NCBI GenBank assembly: GCA_036397035.1
Contig: DASWJS010000007.1
Span: 182,830-246,829 of the forward strand
From: DASWJS01 sp036397035
GTDB taxonomy: Bacteria > Actinomycetota > AC-67
DNA: 64,000 bases
Reading direction: 5' to 3'
Positions 8,222-15,872 of this stretch are shown here, piece after piece. A program made the position numbers and the translations under genes. The notes under the pieces are model-generated. The model had not been told where the DNA came from, ran no database searches, and was given only the letters and a program-made list of their open reading frames with translations. How positions within the stretch are numbered: position 1 is the first letter of the stretch; each line of letters opens with the position of its first letter.

Positions 8222-8730
8222 GGCGCTCGCCCTTCCGTCCCGGCGACGGCGGCGCGATCGAGGCCGAGCTGCCCGAGCCCGCGGCCGAGACCCTCGAGCA
8301 CCTCGCGGGCGAATTGATCGAGGCGCTCGGATCGCCGCAGGATCCGGGCCTGAGGCGGCTCTTCCCGCCCGCATACGCAACCGACGAGCGCGCGCAGGCC
8401 GAGTACGAGTCGCTGACCCGCGACGAGCTGACGGACGGCAAGCGGATCGCGGCCCAGCGGGTGATCGACTCGGTGGAAGCGGGGGCGCGCCGGGGCGGCA
8501 CGTGGCGGGCGCAGCTGGACGCGGAGGCGTCCTCGGCGTGGCTCGCGGTGCTCAACGACGCGCGGCTCGTGCTGGGGACGCGGCTGGACGTGACCGATGA
8601 GACCTACGACGCCGAGCTTGCCGAAGACGACCCGGCGCTCCCGGCGCATAACCTGTACCTGTATCTCGGGGCGCTGGAGGAGGCGCTCGTGGACGCATTG
8701 GCCGAGCAACTCGACACCGATGGGAGATGA
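8218..8730 (+). CDS. DUF2017 family protein
   Basis: A 170-residue soluble helical protein whose ATG overlaps the clpS stop (ATGA). The family is found next to clpS across Actinomycetota, and the sequence shows its usual pattern: a start that names arginines (MRRSPFRPG), a helix PAAETLEHLAGELIEAL, LRRLFPPAYA, and the conserved end region WLAVLNDARLVLGTRL and YLYLGALEEALVDAL. Function is unknown; the context suggests a link to Clp proteolysis. Confidence 0.88.
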   Translation: MRRSPFRPGDGGAIEAELPEPAAETLEHLAGELIEALGSPQDPGLRRLFPPAYATDERAQAEYESLTRDELTDGKRIAAQRVIDSVEAGARRGGTWRAQLDAEASSAWLAVLNDARLVLGTRLDVTDETYDAELAEDDPALPAHNLYLYLGALEEALVDALAEQLDTDGR

Positions 8731-8731
8731 G

Positions 8732-9592
8732 ATGACCGACCAGGCCGTGATCACCGTTGCGCTTTCGGGCGTCGTCGCGAATCGCGAGCAGTGCCCGGGA
8801 ATTCCGTACACGCCGGAGGAGTACGCGGCGGAGGCGCGCCGCTCGTTCGACCAGGGCTGCACGATGGTGCACATCCACGCGCGCGAGCCCGACGGCACCC
8901 CGACGCATCGCGTCGGCGCCTACAAGGACATCCGCGACGCGATCCTGTCCGCGTGCCCCGAGATGATCATCAACTTCTCGACCGGCTCCGTCGGTATCCC
9001 GGTTGAGGAGCGGATCGCGCACATCCGCGAGCTGAAGCCCGACATCGGCGCGCTCAACATGGGCTCGATGAACTACGCGAAGTACTCGCCCAAGCGCAAG
9101 GCGTTCGTCTACGACTTCGTCTTCTCCAACCCCTTCGGCGACATCATGAAGTTCCTGACGACGATGAACGAGGCCGGCGTGAAGCCCGAGCTGGAGTCCT
9201 TCGACTCGGGCCACATCGCGAACTCGCTCCCGCTGATCGACATGGGCGTGCTGAAGCCGCCCGTGCACTACTCGCTCATCCTGGGCGTGCTCGGCGGCGC
9301 GCCGCCGACCACCGAGGCGCTTGCGTTCATGAAGTCGCTGCTGCCGCCCGGGTCGGACTGGGGCGTGATCGGCGTGAGCCGCGACCAGTGGAAGCTCGCC
9401 GCCGCCGCGGCGACGCTCGGCGGAAACGTTCGCGTCGGCTTCGAGGACAACTTCTACCTCGCCGACGGCTCGATGGCCGCATCGAACGGCGACCTTGCCG
9501 CGGAGGCCGCGCGTATCATCCGGCTGACCGGTCGCGAGGTTGCGACGGCTGCCCAGGCGCGCGCGATCATCGGCCTTCCGGCCAAGGAGTGA
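8732..9592 (+). CDS. beta-keto acid cleavage enzyme (BKACE, DUF849)
   Basis: A 286-residue TIM-barrel of the 3-keto-5-aminohexanoate cleavage family. These Zn enzymes condense a beta-keto acid with acetyl-CoA and split it to acetoacetate and a CoA ester. Visible hallmarks are the zinc-binding MVHIHAREPDG region, a further histidine in GHIANSLPL, the substrate strand MIINFSTGS, MNMGS-like ALNMGSMN and the late RVGFEDNFYL motif. The start ATG 8732 follows GGGAGAT. Together with the hydratase and carboxylase genes it suggests degradation of an unusual carboxylic acid; the true substrate cannot be told. Confidence 0.9.
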   Translation: MTDQAVITVALSGVVANREQCPGIPYTPEEYAAEARRSFDQGCTMVHIHAREPDGTPTHRVGAYKDIRDAILSACPEMIINFSTGSVGIPVEERIAHIRELKPDIGALNMGSMNYAKYSPKRKAFVYDFVFSNPFGDIMKFLTTMNEAGVKPELESFDSGHIANSLPLIDMGVLKPPVHYSLILGVLGGAPPTTEALAFMKSLLPPGSDWGVIGVSRDQWKLAAAAATLGGNVRVGFEDNFYLADGSMAASNGDLAAEAARIIRLTGREVATAAQARAIIGLPAKE

Positions 9593-9595
9593 GCG

Positions 9596-9811
9596 GTGGC
9601 AACGCACGTCGAAGCTGAGATGGTCGCCAACGTCTGGAAGGTGCTCGTGCAGGTCGGTGCGAGCGTGGTGGCGGGGGAGACGCTCGTCATCCTGGAGTCG
9701 ATGAAGATGGAGATACCCGTCGAGGCGCCGGTGGACGGATCGATCAGCGCCGTCCACGTCGAGGAGGGCGGCGTGGTCCAGGAAGGCGACGTCATCGCCG
9801 TCATCGACTGA
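9596..9811 (+). CDS. biotinyl/lipoyl carrier protein of an acyl-CoA carboxylase
   Basis: A 71-residue protein made only of a biotinyl domain, read from GTG 9596. The modified lysine is K37 in ILESMKMEIPV, followed by the usual APVDGSI turn. Small free-standing carriers of this size occur in Actinomycetota, for example TB7.3 (Rv3221c) of M. tuberculosis, which also lies next to the pdtaS gene as here. It probably serves the carboxyltransferase at 6315 and a biotin carboxylase encoded elsewhere. It ends 3 bp before pdtaS. Confidence 0.92.
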   Translation: MATHVEAEMVANVWKVLVQVGASVVAGETLVILESMKMEIPVEAPVDGSISAVHVEEGGVVQEGDVIAVID

Positions 9812-9814
9812 GCG

Positions 9815-11245
9815 ATGACGGTCCTGAGCGCGCTTGCGGGGCGCCATACGGCGCTGGCCTCGCGCGCGGTCGACCACTTGCACCGGCTGCTGGGCGAGTG
9901 GCAGTTGCTGGCCGACCTGTCGTTCGCCGACTGCCTGCTGTTCGCGCCGGTCGACGGCCGCGACGCCTTCGTCGTCCTGGCGCAGGTCCGGCCGTACCCC
10001 GCGCCGACGCTCTATCCCGACGACATGGTGGGCCTTGAGTTCCCGCGCCGGTCGCGTACGCGGGTGGCGCAGGCCTTCGACGAGCGCAGGATCGTGCGTG
10101 AGGGCGAGCCGGAGTGGCGCGAGGGCGTGCCGGTGCGCGAGGAGACGATCCCGGTGGCGCTCGGCAACGAGATCGTGGCGGTGGTCAGCGTCGAGCACAA
10201 CCTGGCGGCCGCGCGCACGCCGTCGCGGCTCGAGCTGAGCTACTTGCGCGCGGGCGGCGCGCTCGCGCAGATGATCGCGGAGGGGACGTTCCCCTATGCC
10301 GGCGACGCCGATCGCGAGCATGAGGTCACGCCGCGCGTGGGCGACGGCTTCACCGAGATCGGTCCCGACGGCGTCGTTCGCTACGCGAGCCCCAACGCTG
10401 TGTCGGCCTACCGGCGGCTCGGCGTGACGACGGACGTGATCGGCGAGTCCGTGGCCGAGATCGGCGTGGGGCGCGACATCCTGTTCGAGCTGGGGGCCGG
10501 GCACCCGGTCGACGACGAGATCGAGGAGGAAGGCGCCTGGCTGCTGCGCCGCTTCCTGCCGATCGTGCACGGCGGCGCCTACCAAGGGGCAGTCTCACTC
10601 ACGCGCGACATCACGGAGTTGCGACGCCGCGACCGCATGCTGCTGCTGAAGGACGCGACGATCCGCGAGATTCACCACCGCGTGAAGAACAACCTCCAGA
10701 TGGTGGCGTCGCTGCTGCGCTTGCAGTCGCGACGGCTCGGCAAGGGCAAGGCGCGCGCGGAGCTGGAGGAGAGCGTCCGGCGCATCTCCTCGATTGCGGT
10801 CGTGCACGAGACCTTGTCGCAGGACGCGTCCGACGTCGTGGAGTTCGATCGCGTGGCGCAGCGCGTGGTGACGCTCGTCGAGGATGCGTTCGTCCGGCCG
10901 GACCGCCCGATCCGCTTCACGCTGGAGGGGACGGCCGGAACCTTGCCGAGCGCGATCGCGACGCCGTTGTCGCTCATCCTGATGGAGCTGCTGCAGAACG
11001 CGGTCGAGCACGCCTTCCCGGGGCGGGGCGGATCGATCACGGTGGGTCTGAAGCGGACGACCCCGGGCGTGGCGGTCTCGGTTCAGGACGACGGGGTCGG
11101 CGTGCCGGAGGACTTCACCATCGAGGACGCGAGCAGCCTCGGCCTCCAGATCGTCCGGACGCTCGCCAAGGAGATGGCGGGGGAGATCGTCGTCACGTCG
11201 AACGGCGGAACCGCGATCGAGGTGCGCGTGCCGGTGATCGGATGA
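9815..11245 (+). CDS. pdtaS: PdtaS-type sensor histidine kinase
   Basis: A 476-residue soluble kinase with no membrane segment. Order: GAF-like N domain (about 1-165), PAS domain (about 175-275), then a HisKA_2 dimerisation region with the phospho-accepting motif HHRVKNNLQMVASLLRLQ (His288 likely) and an HATPase domain with N box ELLQNAVEHAF and GVGVPEDF. This is the layout of M. tuberculosis PdtaS (Rv3220c), which phosphorylates the RNA-binding antiterminator PdtaR. The neighbours, biotinyl protein upstream and whiB1 downstream in convergent direction, are the same as in Mycobacterium. No PdtaR is in the window. Confidence 0.93.
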   Translation: MTVLSALAGRHTALASRAVDHLHRLLGEWQLLADLSFADCLLFAPVDGRDAFVVLAQVRPYPAPTLYPDDMVGLEFPRRSRTRVAQAFDERRIVREGEPEWREGVPVREETIPVALGNEIVAVVSVEHNLAAARTPSRLELSYLRAGGALAQMIAEGTFPYAGDADREHEVTPRVGDGFTEIGPDGVVRYASPNAVSAYRRLGVTTDVIGESVAEIGVGRDILFELGAGHPVDDEIEEEGAWLLRRFLPIVHGGAYQGAVSLTRDITELRRRDRMLLLKDATIREIHHRVKNNLQMVASLLRLQSRRLGKGKARAELEESVRRISSIAVVHETLSQDASDVVEFDRVAQRVVTLVEDAFVRPDRPIRFTLEGTAGTLPSAIATPLSLILMELLQNAVEHAFPGRGGSITVGLKRTTPGVAVSVQDDGVGVPEDFTIEDASSLGLQIVRTLAKEMAGEIVVTSNGGTAIEVRVPVIG

Positions 11246-11470
11246 TCAGATCGGCGCGGGAAGCTCGCAGTCCCGTCCGCCGAACCCCTGCTCGCACGAG
11301 TCTTGCACGCGATTGTCGTCCTGCGTCTGGACCACCCGCGTCAGCAGCACCCAGCCGAGCGCGAGCACGAACGCGATGAGCACGATGCGGGCGACCCACC
11401 GGCGGTGCTCGACGCGCGGCTCGCGAGCGAAGCCCACCGGCGGCACGTATTCCTCGCGTCCGGGCAGCAC
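11246..11470 (-). CDS. small single-span membrane protein
   Basis: A 74-residue protein from a GTG at 11470 with an AGGTAGG-like ribosome site. A cytoplasmic basic start (FAREPRVEHRRW) is followed by one membrane helix (RIVLIAFVLALGWVLLTRVV, residues 28-47) and a short polar tail with two cysteines (DSCEQGFGGRDC) that would lie outside and could form a disulfide. It ends right against the pdtaS stop and follows whiB1 in the same direction. I do not recognise a family. Confidence 0.6.
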   Translation of the reverse strand: MLPGREEYVPPVGFAREPRVEHRRWVARIVLIAFVLALGWVLLTRVVQTQDDNRVQDSCEQGFGGRDCELPAPI

Positions 11471-11498
11471 GAAGAGAGCCTACCTCGTGGCAGCGATG

Positions 11499-11744
11499 CT
11501 AGACGGCGACGGGCTCGCGCGAGCCGCGACGCACGGCGCGTCGCTCTTCCTCGGTGAGTCCGCCCCAGATGCCGGCGTCCTGCCCGGTATCCAGCGCCCA
11601 CTCGAGGCACTGCGTGCTCACGGCGCAGGTTCCGCAGATCGCCTGCGCGGCCTTGATCTGTGCGAGTGCGGGGCCGGTGGTTCCGATCGGGAAGAAAATC
11701 TCCGGATCGATGTCGCGGCATGCCGCCTGATGTCGCCAATCCAT
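11499..11744 (-). CDS. whiB1: WhiB1-like iron-sulfur transcription regulator
   Basis: An 81-residue WhiB protein starting MDWRHQAACRDIDPEIFFP, nearly the same as mycobacterial WhiB1. The four [4Fe-4S] cysteines are C9, C37, C40 and C46, the same positions as in M. tuberculosis WhiB1; the turn GIWGGLTEEERRA and a basic end (RRGSR) follow. WhiB1 binds the primary sigma factor domain 4 and its cluster reacts with nitric oxide. An in-frame GTG at 11759 is an alternative start. A plausible promoter lies about 75 bp upstream (11821-11850). Confidence 0.95.
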   Translation of the reverse strand: MDWRHQAACRDIDPEIFFPIGTTGPALAQIKAAQAICGTCAVSTQCLEWALDTGQDAGIWGGLTEEERRAVRRGSREPVAV

Positions 11745-11820
11745 ATGGCTTGTGCTCACCCAACCCTTTCGCTCGCGACTCCCCCCGTCCCCGCCCGGCC
11801 TGGCGCGGAGAACGGCGTCG

Positions 11821-11850
11821 AATCTATTACGACCTTCCAGGACGTGGCAA
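11821..11850 (-). promoter_or_regulatory. candidate whiB1 promoter
   Basis: On the minus strand TTGCCA (11845-11850) and TAGATT (11821-11826) are spaced by 18 bases, a fair match to a primary-sigma promoter. It would give a leader of about 70 bases before the whiB1 start. This is a pattern match only. Confidence 0.45.
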
Positions 11851-12018
11851 TAGTCTGGCCCGAAAATCTCGGGCTTTTGGGCGCCCGCGCCGTTGATCCT
11901 GTGCATGATGTGGCGATCTGAGCACGCTGCGTCGGTATGACACCACGGTGATTCACGAGGGAACGTTGCGGTTCCGCCTGGAAGCGCGCCGAGGACGAAC
12001 CATGAGATTCGACGAATC

Positions 12019-12726
12019 ATGAGATACATCGCTCATCGATCGGGAGCGGCGCTCGCCGCGGAGAACAGCCTTGCGGCCGTCGCCGCAGCGCTGACCTCGG
12101 AAGCGGACGGGATCGAGTTCGACGTGCGCGCGACGGCCGACGGCGTGCCGGTCGTGATCCACGACGACGACGTCGCTCGCACGACGGGCGGAACGGGCTT
12201 GGTGTCCCGGATGCCGCTGCGAGCGGTGCGCCTGCTGAGCACGGCGGCCGGCCCGATCCCGACCTTGGAGGAGTTCCTCGCCGCCGCGGGAGGCCGGATC
12301 CCGATGGTGGCGGAGCTGAAGATGCCCCGGACGCCCGACGGCGGCGTCGTGCCGGCGGTCCCGGTGGCCGAGGCGGCCGCGCCGCTCCTGCGAGGCGTGC
12401 CGGACGTGACGGTGTCGTCCTTCGACCTGGACGCGGTGCTTCGGGCGCGGGAGCTGTCCGGCGCCACCGCCGCGCTCACCGGGTACTGCGTGCCGGGCGA
12501 CCACTGGCTTGCCGATCGCGTTCGCGCGCACGGCCTCGACGAGTGCCACGTCGAGCAAGGCACGCTCGATGCGTCCTTCGTCGAGGAGCTGCACGCGTGC
12601 GGCGCGGCGGTGCTCGCCTGGACCGTCGAGGACGGAACCCGTGCCGCGCAGCTCGCGGCGATGGGCGTCGACGGGATCTTCTGCGACGACCCCGACGCGG
12701 TTCGAGCGGCGGTCGCGGGCGGATGA
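12019..12726 (+). CDS. glycerophosphodiester phosphodiesterase family protein
   Basis: A 235-residue TIM-barrel. The catalytic motifs are visible: IAHRSGAALAAENSLAAV (the HR and the E-N of the active site), DGIEFDVRATADGVPVVIHD (metal-binding E and D and the catalytic His) and AELK. The end shows AWTVED and MGVDGIFCDDPDAV, usual for the family. It has no signal peptide, so it acts in the cytoplasm and probably releases sn-glycerol 3-phosphate from glycerophosphodiesters. It runs towards the diacylglycerol kinase gene, which is also linked to lipid head-group metabolism. Confidence 0.9.
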   Translation: MRYIAHRSGAALAAENSLAAVAAALTSEADGIEFDVRATADGVPVVIHDDDVARTTGGTGLVSRMPLRAVRLLSTAAGPIPTLEEFLAAAGGRIPMVAELKMPRTPDGGVVPAVPVAEAAAPLLRGVPDVTVSSFDLDAVLRARELSGATAALTGYCVPGDHWLADRVRAHGLDECHVEQGTLDASFVEELHACGAAVLAWTVEDGTRAAQLAAMGVDGIFCDDPDAVRAAVAGG

Positions 12727-12732
12727 GCGCGT

Positions 12733-13644
12733 TCAGCAGATGACGGACAGCGCGCGCGGCTCGCTGGACAGCTCGAAGGCGCTCGCTTCGCCGGCGAAAT
12801 CGCCGTCGACCTGATACAGGACCGGCCGCGAGGCGTGGACGCGGAACTCGTCGAGGTCGTGCGCGGTCCGCACCGAGCGCATCTTCGGGTGGCCCGCGGC
12901 GCCGAACGCGCGCAGCACCACGCGAAGGACGGTCGCCGTCCTGAACGAGCGCAGCGCCGTGTAGTCCAGCCCGCGGTCGCTTGACGCGGACGGACAGAGC
13001 TGGAACGGCCGTTTGCCCAGGAACGTGTAGGGGTTGGAGTTGCAGACGACCACTTGGTGGAGGCCGTCGACGGCTTCTTCGCCCGCCTCGATGCTCAGCG
13101 GCGGGTTGCGGCGGGGGTAGGCGAAGAAGAACGTGCGCACGGCCTGGTAGACGAAGAACGGCTCGCCGACGCGGCGCTTGATTCGCTGACGCCGCTCGAC
13201 CGCGCGGACGACGGCTGCGTCGAAGCCGATGCCGGCGCAGAACGTGAAGGCGCGGCCGTTCACGCGCCCGAGGTTGATGCGCTCGGGCTCGACGTCGTCG
13301 TGGAGACGCTCGAGGACGAGGCTCGTCGCTTCGACCGGGTCCTTCGGCAGGCCCATCGTGCGCGCGAAGACGTTCGTGCCGCCGCCCGGGAGCGGGATGA
13401 CGGGCACCTCCGCGCCGGCCATGCCGTTGACCACCTCGTTGAGGGTGCCGTCGCCGCCGAGGCAGGCGATGAGATCGAAGCCGTCGGCAACGGCGCCCGC
13501 CGCCAGCTCGGTCGCGTGGTGACGGTGCTTGGTCTCGGCCACGTCCAGCTTCACCTCGCTGGCGAGCGCGTGGGCGATGACGTCCCGCACCGGCTCCGAC
13601 ACGCTGGATGCGTGCGGGTTGAACACCATGAGCGCGCGTCTCAT
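12733..13644 (-). CDS. diacylglycerol/lipid kinase family protein
   Basis: A 303-residue protein of the YegS/DgkB/sphingosine kinase fold. It shows VFNPHAS at the start, the nucleotide-binding CLGGDGTLNEVVNGM and LPGGGTNVFARTMGLP, and the later CAGIGFDAAVV and VDGDFAGE. It phosphorylates a lipid or related alcohol at the membrane with ATP. Mycobacterium has a kinase-like gene (Rv3218) next to whiB1, as found here. Its ATG overlaps the stop of the selenoprotein-like gene upstream (ATGA), so the two are co-translated. Confidence 0.9.
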   Translation of the reverse strand: MRRALMVFNPHASSVSEPVRDVIAHALASEVKLDVAETKHRHHATELAAGAVADGFDLIACLGGDGTLNEVVNGMAGAEVPVIPLPGGGTNVFARTMGLPKDPVEATSLVLERLHDDVEPERINLGRVNGRAFTFCAGIGFDAAVVRAVERRQRIKRRVGEPFFVYQAVRTFFFAYPRRNPPLSIEAGEEAVDGLHQVVVCNSNPYTFLGKRPFQLCPSASSDRGLDYTALRSFRTATVLRVVLRAFGAAGHPKMRSVRTAHDLDEFRVHASRPVLYQVDGDFAGEASAFELSSEPRALSVIC

Positions 13645-13871
13645 CGCGATTCGAGCAGGCGCAGGACTTCGCCGCGCCCGGCGTGCCGGCCCAGGGCCTT
13701 CTTGGAGAAGATCAGCTCACCGTCCACGGTCACCTCGAACACGCCGCCCCGCGAAGGCTGCAACTCCAGGGAGACGATGTCGTTCTCGTGGGCTTCCAGC
13801 AGCTCGGCCGCCAGACCGACGGCTCTGTCCGCGTAGCCTCAAACGGCGCAGTATTCGACGACGATCTTCAT
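13641..13871 (-). CDS. SelW/Rdx-family protein with in-frame TGA, likely selenocysteine
   Basis: The frame runs from ATG 13871 (behind GGGGG) to TGA 13641-13643, 77 codons, with one internal TGA at 13839-13841 (codon 11). Reading that TGA as selenocysteine gives MKIVVEYCAV-U-GYADRA, the CxxU redox motif in exactly the place where SelW/SelT/SelH (Rdx) proteins have CxxC or CxxU. The rest fits the family: a helix, then LELQPSRGGVFEVTVDG, LIFSKKALGRH. A hairpin with a GGTCT loop follows the TGA at the right distance (separate entry). The stop overlaps the start of the lipid kinase gene. The alternatives are a nonsense mutation of a Cys codon or a sequence error. Confidence 0.85.
13807..13838 (-). 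promoter_or_regulatory. bacterial SECIS-like hairpin
   Basis: Downstream of the internal TGA, after 15 bases, the mRNA can form a 6-bp stem GCCGUC (13818-13823) with GGCGGC (13807-13812) closed by the 5-base loop GGUCU (13813-13817). E. coli fdhF has the same GGUCU in its SECIS loop, about 17 bases from the UGA; here the loop starts 21 bases from it, within the range accepted by SelB. All stem bases also code for conserved residues of the protein, as expected for a bacterial SECIS. Confidence 0.75.
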
Positions 13872-13983
13872 CGGGTCCCCCGTCCGTGGTCTTCGTTCGA
13901 GCCATGCTAATCCATGCCCGAACTGCCGCCGCCCGCCGCGCCGCGCGATGCCCGCGCACGCCGCGCGGGCCCGACGGCGTTGC

Positions 13984-13989
13984 TACGCT
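13984..13989 (+). promoter_or_regulatory. -10 box of a probable leaderless transcript
   Basis: TACGCT ends 10 bases before ATG 14000, with no ribosome site between. It fits the TANNNT pattern seen upstream of several other genes here. Confidence 0.4.
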
Positions 13990-13999
13990 CTCAATGCAC

Positions 14000-15259
14000 A
14001 TGCGCGCACGCGCTTCTTCGATCCTCGCGGCGGTCCTGATCCTGTTGCCGCTCGCCGCATGGGCGGCGGCCACGTTCAGCGTGTCTCCGGACTCGATCTC
14101 CTTCACGTCCAGGTGCGTCCGGACGGCGAGCAATTCTAAGCGGATCGTCTTCGCCAACGAGAGCAACCAGGACGCCCGCGACGTCGCCATCCGCGCCACG
14201 CCCAGCGCGGTCTTCGAGGTGGACGGGGGACCGGTCGACACCGTGCCCGCGGGAGGCCGCGCGACGTTCTCGGCGCGGTTCGTTCCCCAGCGCGCCGGGG
14301 CGGTGTCGGGCCAGGCGCTGATCGACTTCGGCGCGGCCAATCCGCCCTCCAGCTCGAACCCGTCGCCGTCGGCCTCGCCCAAGACGCGGAAGGTCTCGCT
14401 GTCGGGCAGCGGGATCGATCGCTTCATCGACGCCTCGCCGGACTTCCTCCAATTCAGCGACGTGCGCGTCGGCCAGAGCGCGGAGGCGAAGGTCGTCACC
14501 GTCTACGACGACGGGGACTCGCCGTTGCAGGTCAAGTCGATCTCGATCATCGGCCGCAACGCAGCCGACTTCAGCGTGCGGCCGTCGAAGCCGGTCGTGG
14601 TCACGGACGGCTCGCCCCTGACGCTGCGCGTGTCGTTCACGGCGCGCGGGCCCGGCGCCCGCCGCGCGCAGCTCAAGATCGACAGCGACTCGTGCGTCGA
14701 CGAGACGGTTCCCGCGCGCAACATCCGGGTCGACCTTGCGGGCGCGGGGATCGAACCCGACGTCGTCTCGACGCCGACGGAGGTCGACTTCGGGCAGCCC
14801 GCGGTGAAGGAGCGCGCGGTGCGAGGGCTGTCGGTGGCGAACCAGGGCCGCTACAAGCTGCTCGTCCGCTCGATCGAGCTGGACGGCGACCCGTCGTTCG
14901 AGCTGCTGACTGATCCCGGCCTGCCGCGTACGCTGGAGCCCGGGCAGGCGATCGACCTGCGCGTGGCGTTCAAGTCCGCAACCGAAGGCGAGCGGAGGGC
15001 GCGGATCGTCGTCGCCAGCAACGACCCGGACACCAAGCGGTTGAAGATCGTGCTGCGCGCCGACGTGCCCGAGCCGCTGCCGGTCGCCGAGCCGACCGAG
15101 CTGCCCGAGCCGAGCCCCAGCCCGACGGCGACCGCGCCGCCGGTCGCGGACGGCTCCTTCCTCGGCGAAGTCGCCGGCGAGCTGCTGATCGCAAGCTCGA
15201 TCGTGGCCTTCTTCGCAGGGCTGTTCGTCGTCCGGAAGGTGCGGGGCGTTCCCGAGTAG
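14000..15259 (+). CDS. exported, membrane-anchored protein with repeated ASH/Ig-like domains
   Basis: A 419-residue protein. A signal peptide (MRARASSILAAVLILLPLAA) is followed by three or more beta-sandwich domains of the ASPM-SPD-2-Hydin/choice-of-anchor type: repeated pattern of 'F..v.vG' strands such as PDFLQFSDVRVGQSAEAKVV and TEVDFGQPAVKERAVRGLSV. A Pro/Ser/Thr-rich linker (about 350-385) and a C-terminal membrane helix (LLIASSIVAFFAGLFVV) anchor it. Function is unknown; such domains usually bind protein or sugar. ATG 14000 is preferred over ATG 13994 because a TACGCT -10 box lies 10 bases before it, which points to a leaderless transcript. Confidence 0.75.
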   Translation: MRARASSILAAVLILLPLAAWAAATFSVSPDSISFTSRCVRTASNSKRIVFANESNQDARDVAIRATPSAVFEVDGGPVDTVPAGGRATFSARFVPQRAGAVSGQALIDFGAANPPSSSNPSPSASPKTRKVSLSGSGIDRFIDASPDFLQFSDVRVGQSAEAKVVTVYDDGDSPLQVKSISIIGRNAADFSVRPSKPVVVTDGSPLTLRVSFTARGPGARRAQLKIDSDSCVDETVPARNIRVDLAGAGIEPDVVSTPTEVDFGQPAVKERAVRGLSVANQGRYKLLVRSIELDGDPSFELLTDPGLPRTLEPGQAIDLRVAFKSATEGERRARIVVASNDPDTKRLKIVLRADVPEPLPVAEPTELPEPSPSPTATAPPVADGSFLGEVAGELLIASSIVAFFAGLFVVRKVRGVPE

Positions 15260-15263
15260 CCGG

Positions 15264-15269
15264 TATCCT
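15264..15269 (+). promoter_or_regulatory. -10 box of a probable leaderless transcript
   Basis: TATCCT ends 6 bases before GTG 15276, which would place the transcript start on the start codon itself. No ribosome site is present. Confidence 0.45.
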
Positions 15270-15275
15270 TCGCGC

Positions 15276-15845
15276 GTGGTCTCTCCGGTCCTGATCTTCA
15301 TGCACGGCCCGCGCGCGGGCGAACGGCTGACCCTCGCCGCGGACGAGCACACACTGGGCCGTCGCGCGCGCAATGAGGTCGCGCTCGACGACCCGCTCGT
15401 GTCGCGCGTGCACGCGATCATCATGCGGCGCGGCGGCGCCACGCTGATCGAGGACCTCGGCAGCCACAACGGGACCTACGTCAACGGCGAGCGGTTGAGC
15501 GCGATCCGCCAGCTCCATCACGGCGACAAGATCACCGTCGGCGCGAGCAAGATCGAGTTCGAGGACCCGACCGACGCGGTCGAGTCGCAGACGCAGATCT
15601 CCGCGCCGGAGGCCTTCGGGGGAGCGACGCTGACCAACCGCCAGATCCAGGTCTTGCGCCTGATGGCGCGCGGGCTGTCGAACAAGCAGATCGGCGAGCG
15701 CATCTACGTCAGCGAGCGCACGGTGAAGGCGTACGTGTCGAGCATCTTCGAGAAGCTCCAGGTGCAGAGGCGTGCGGCGGCGGTGGCGGCCGCGCTCAAG
15801 CTGGGCTTGATCGACCAGCCGCGCGACGACGACACCTGGTCCTGA
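15276..15845 (+). CDS. FHA domain fused to a LuxR helix-turn-helix
   Basis: A 189-residue protein. Residues about 5-95 form an FHA phosphothreonine-binding domain (HTLGRRARNEVALDDPLVSR, VHAII, DLGSHNGTYVNGE). Residues about 115-180 are a LuxR/NarL helix-turn-helix (LTNRQIQVLRLMARGLSNKQ, then SERTVKAYVSSIFEKL). There is no receiver domain, so DNA binding is probably switched by docking to a phosphorylated partner, for instance a Ser/Thr kinase substrate. EmbR of Mycobacterium also joins FHA to DNA binding but with another fold and order. A TATCCT -10 box 6 bases before the GTG suggests a leaderless mRNA. Confidence 0.85.
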   Translation: MVSPVLIFMHGPRAGERLTLAADEHTLGRRARNEVALDDPLVSRVHAIIMRRGGATLIEDLGSHNGTYVNGERLSAIRQLHHGDKITVGASKIEFEDPTDAVESQTQISAPEAFGGATLTNRQIQVLRLMARGLSNKQIGERIYVSERTVKAYVSSIFEKLQVQRRAAAVAAALKLGLIDQPRDDDTWS

Positions 15846-15872
15846 GGCCTCGCCGGGCCCGGTCCCGGGGCG

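Noticed and set aside
13839..13841. Reading the internal TGA as a nonsense mutation (pseudogene)
   Set aside because: The frame downstream is intact with family motifs, the TGA is exactly at the redox-active position, and a SECIS-like hairpin follows. A sequencing error or Cys-to-stop change remains possible, but is less likely.
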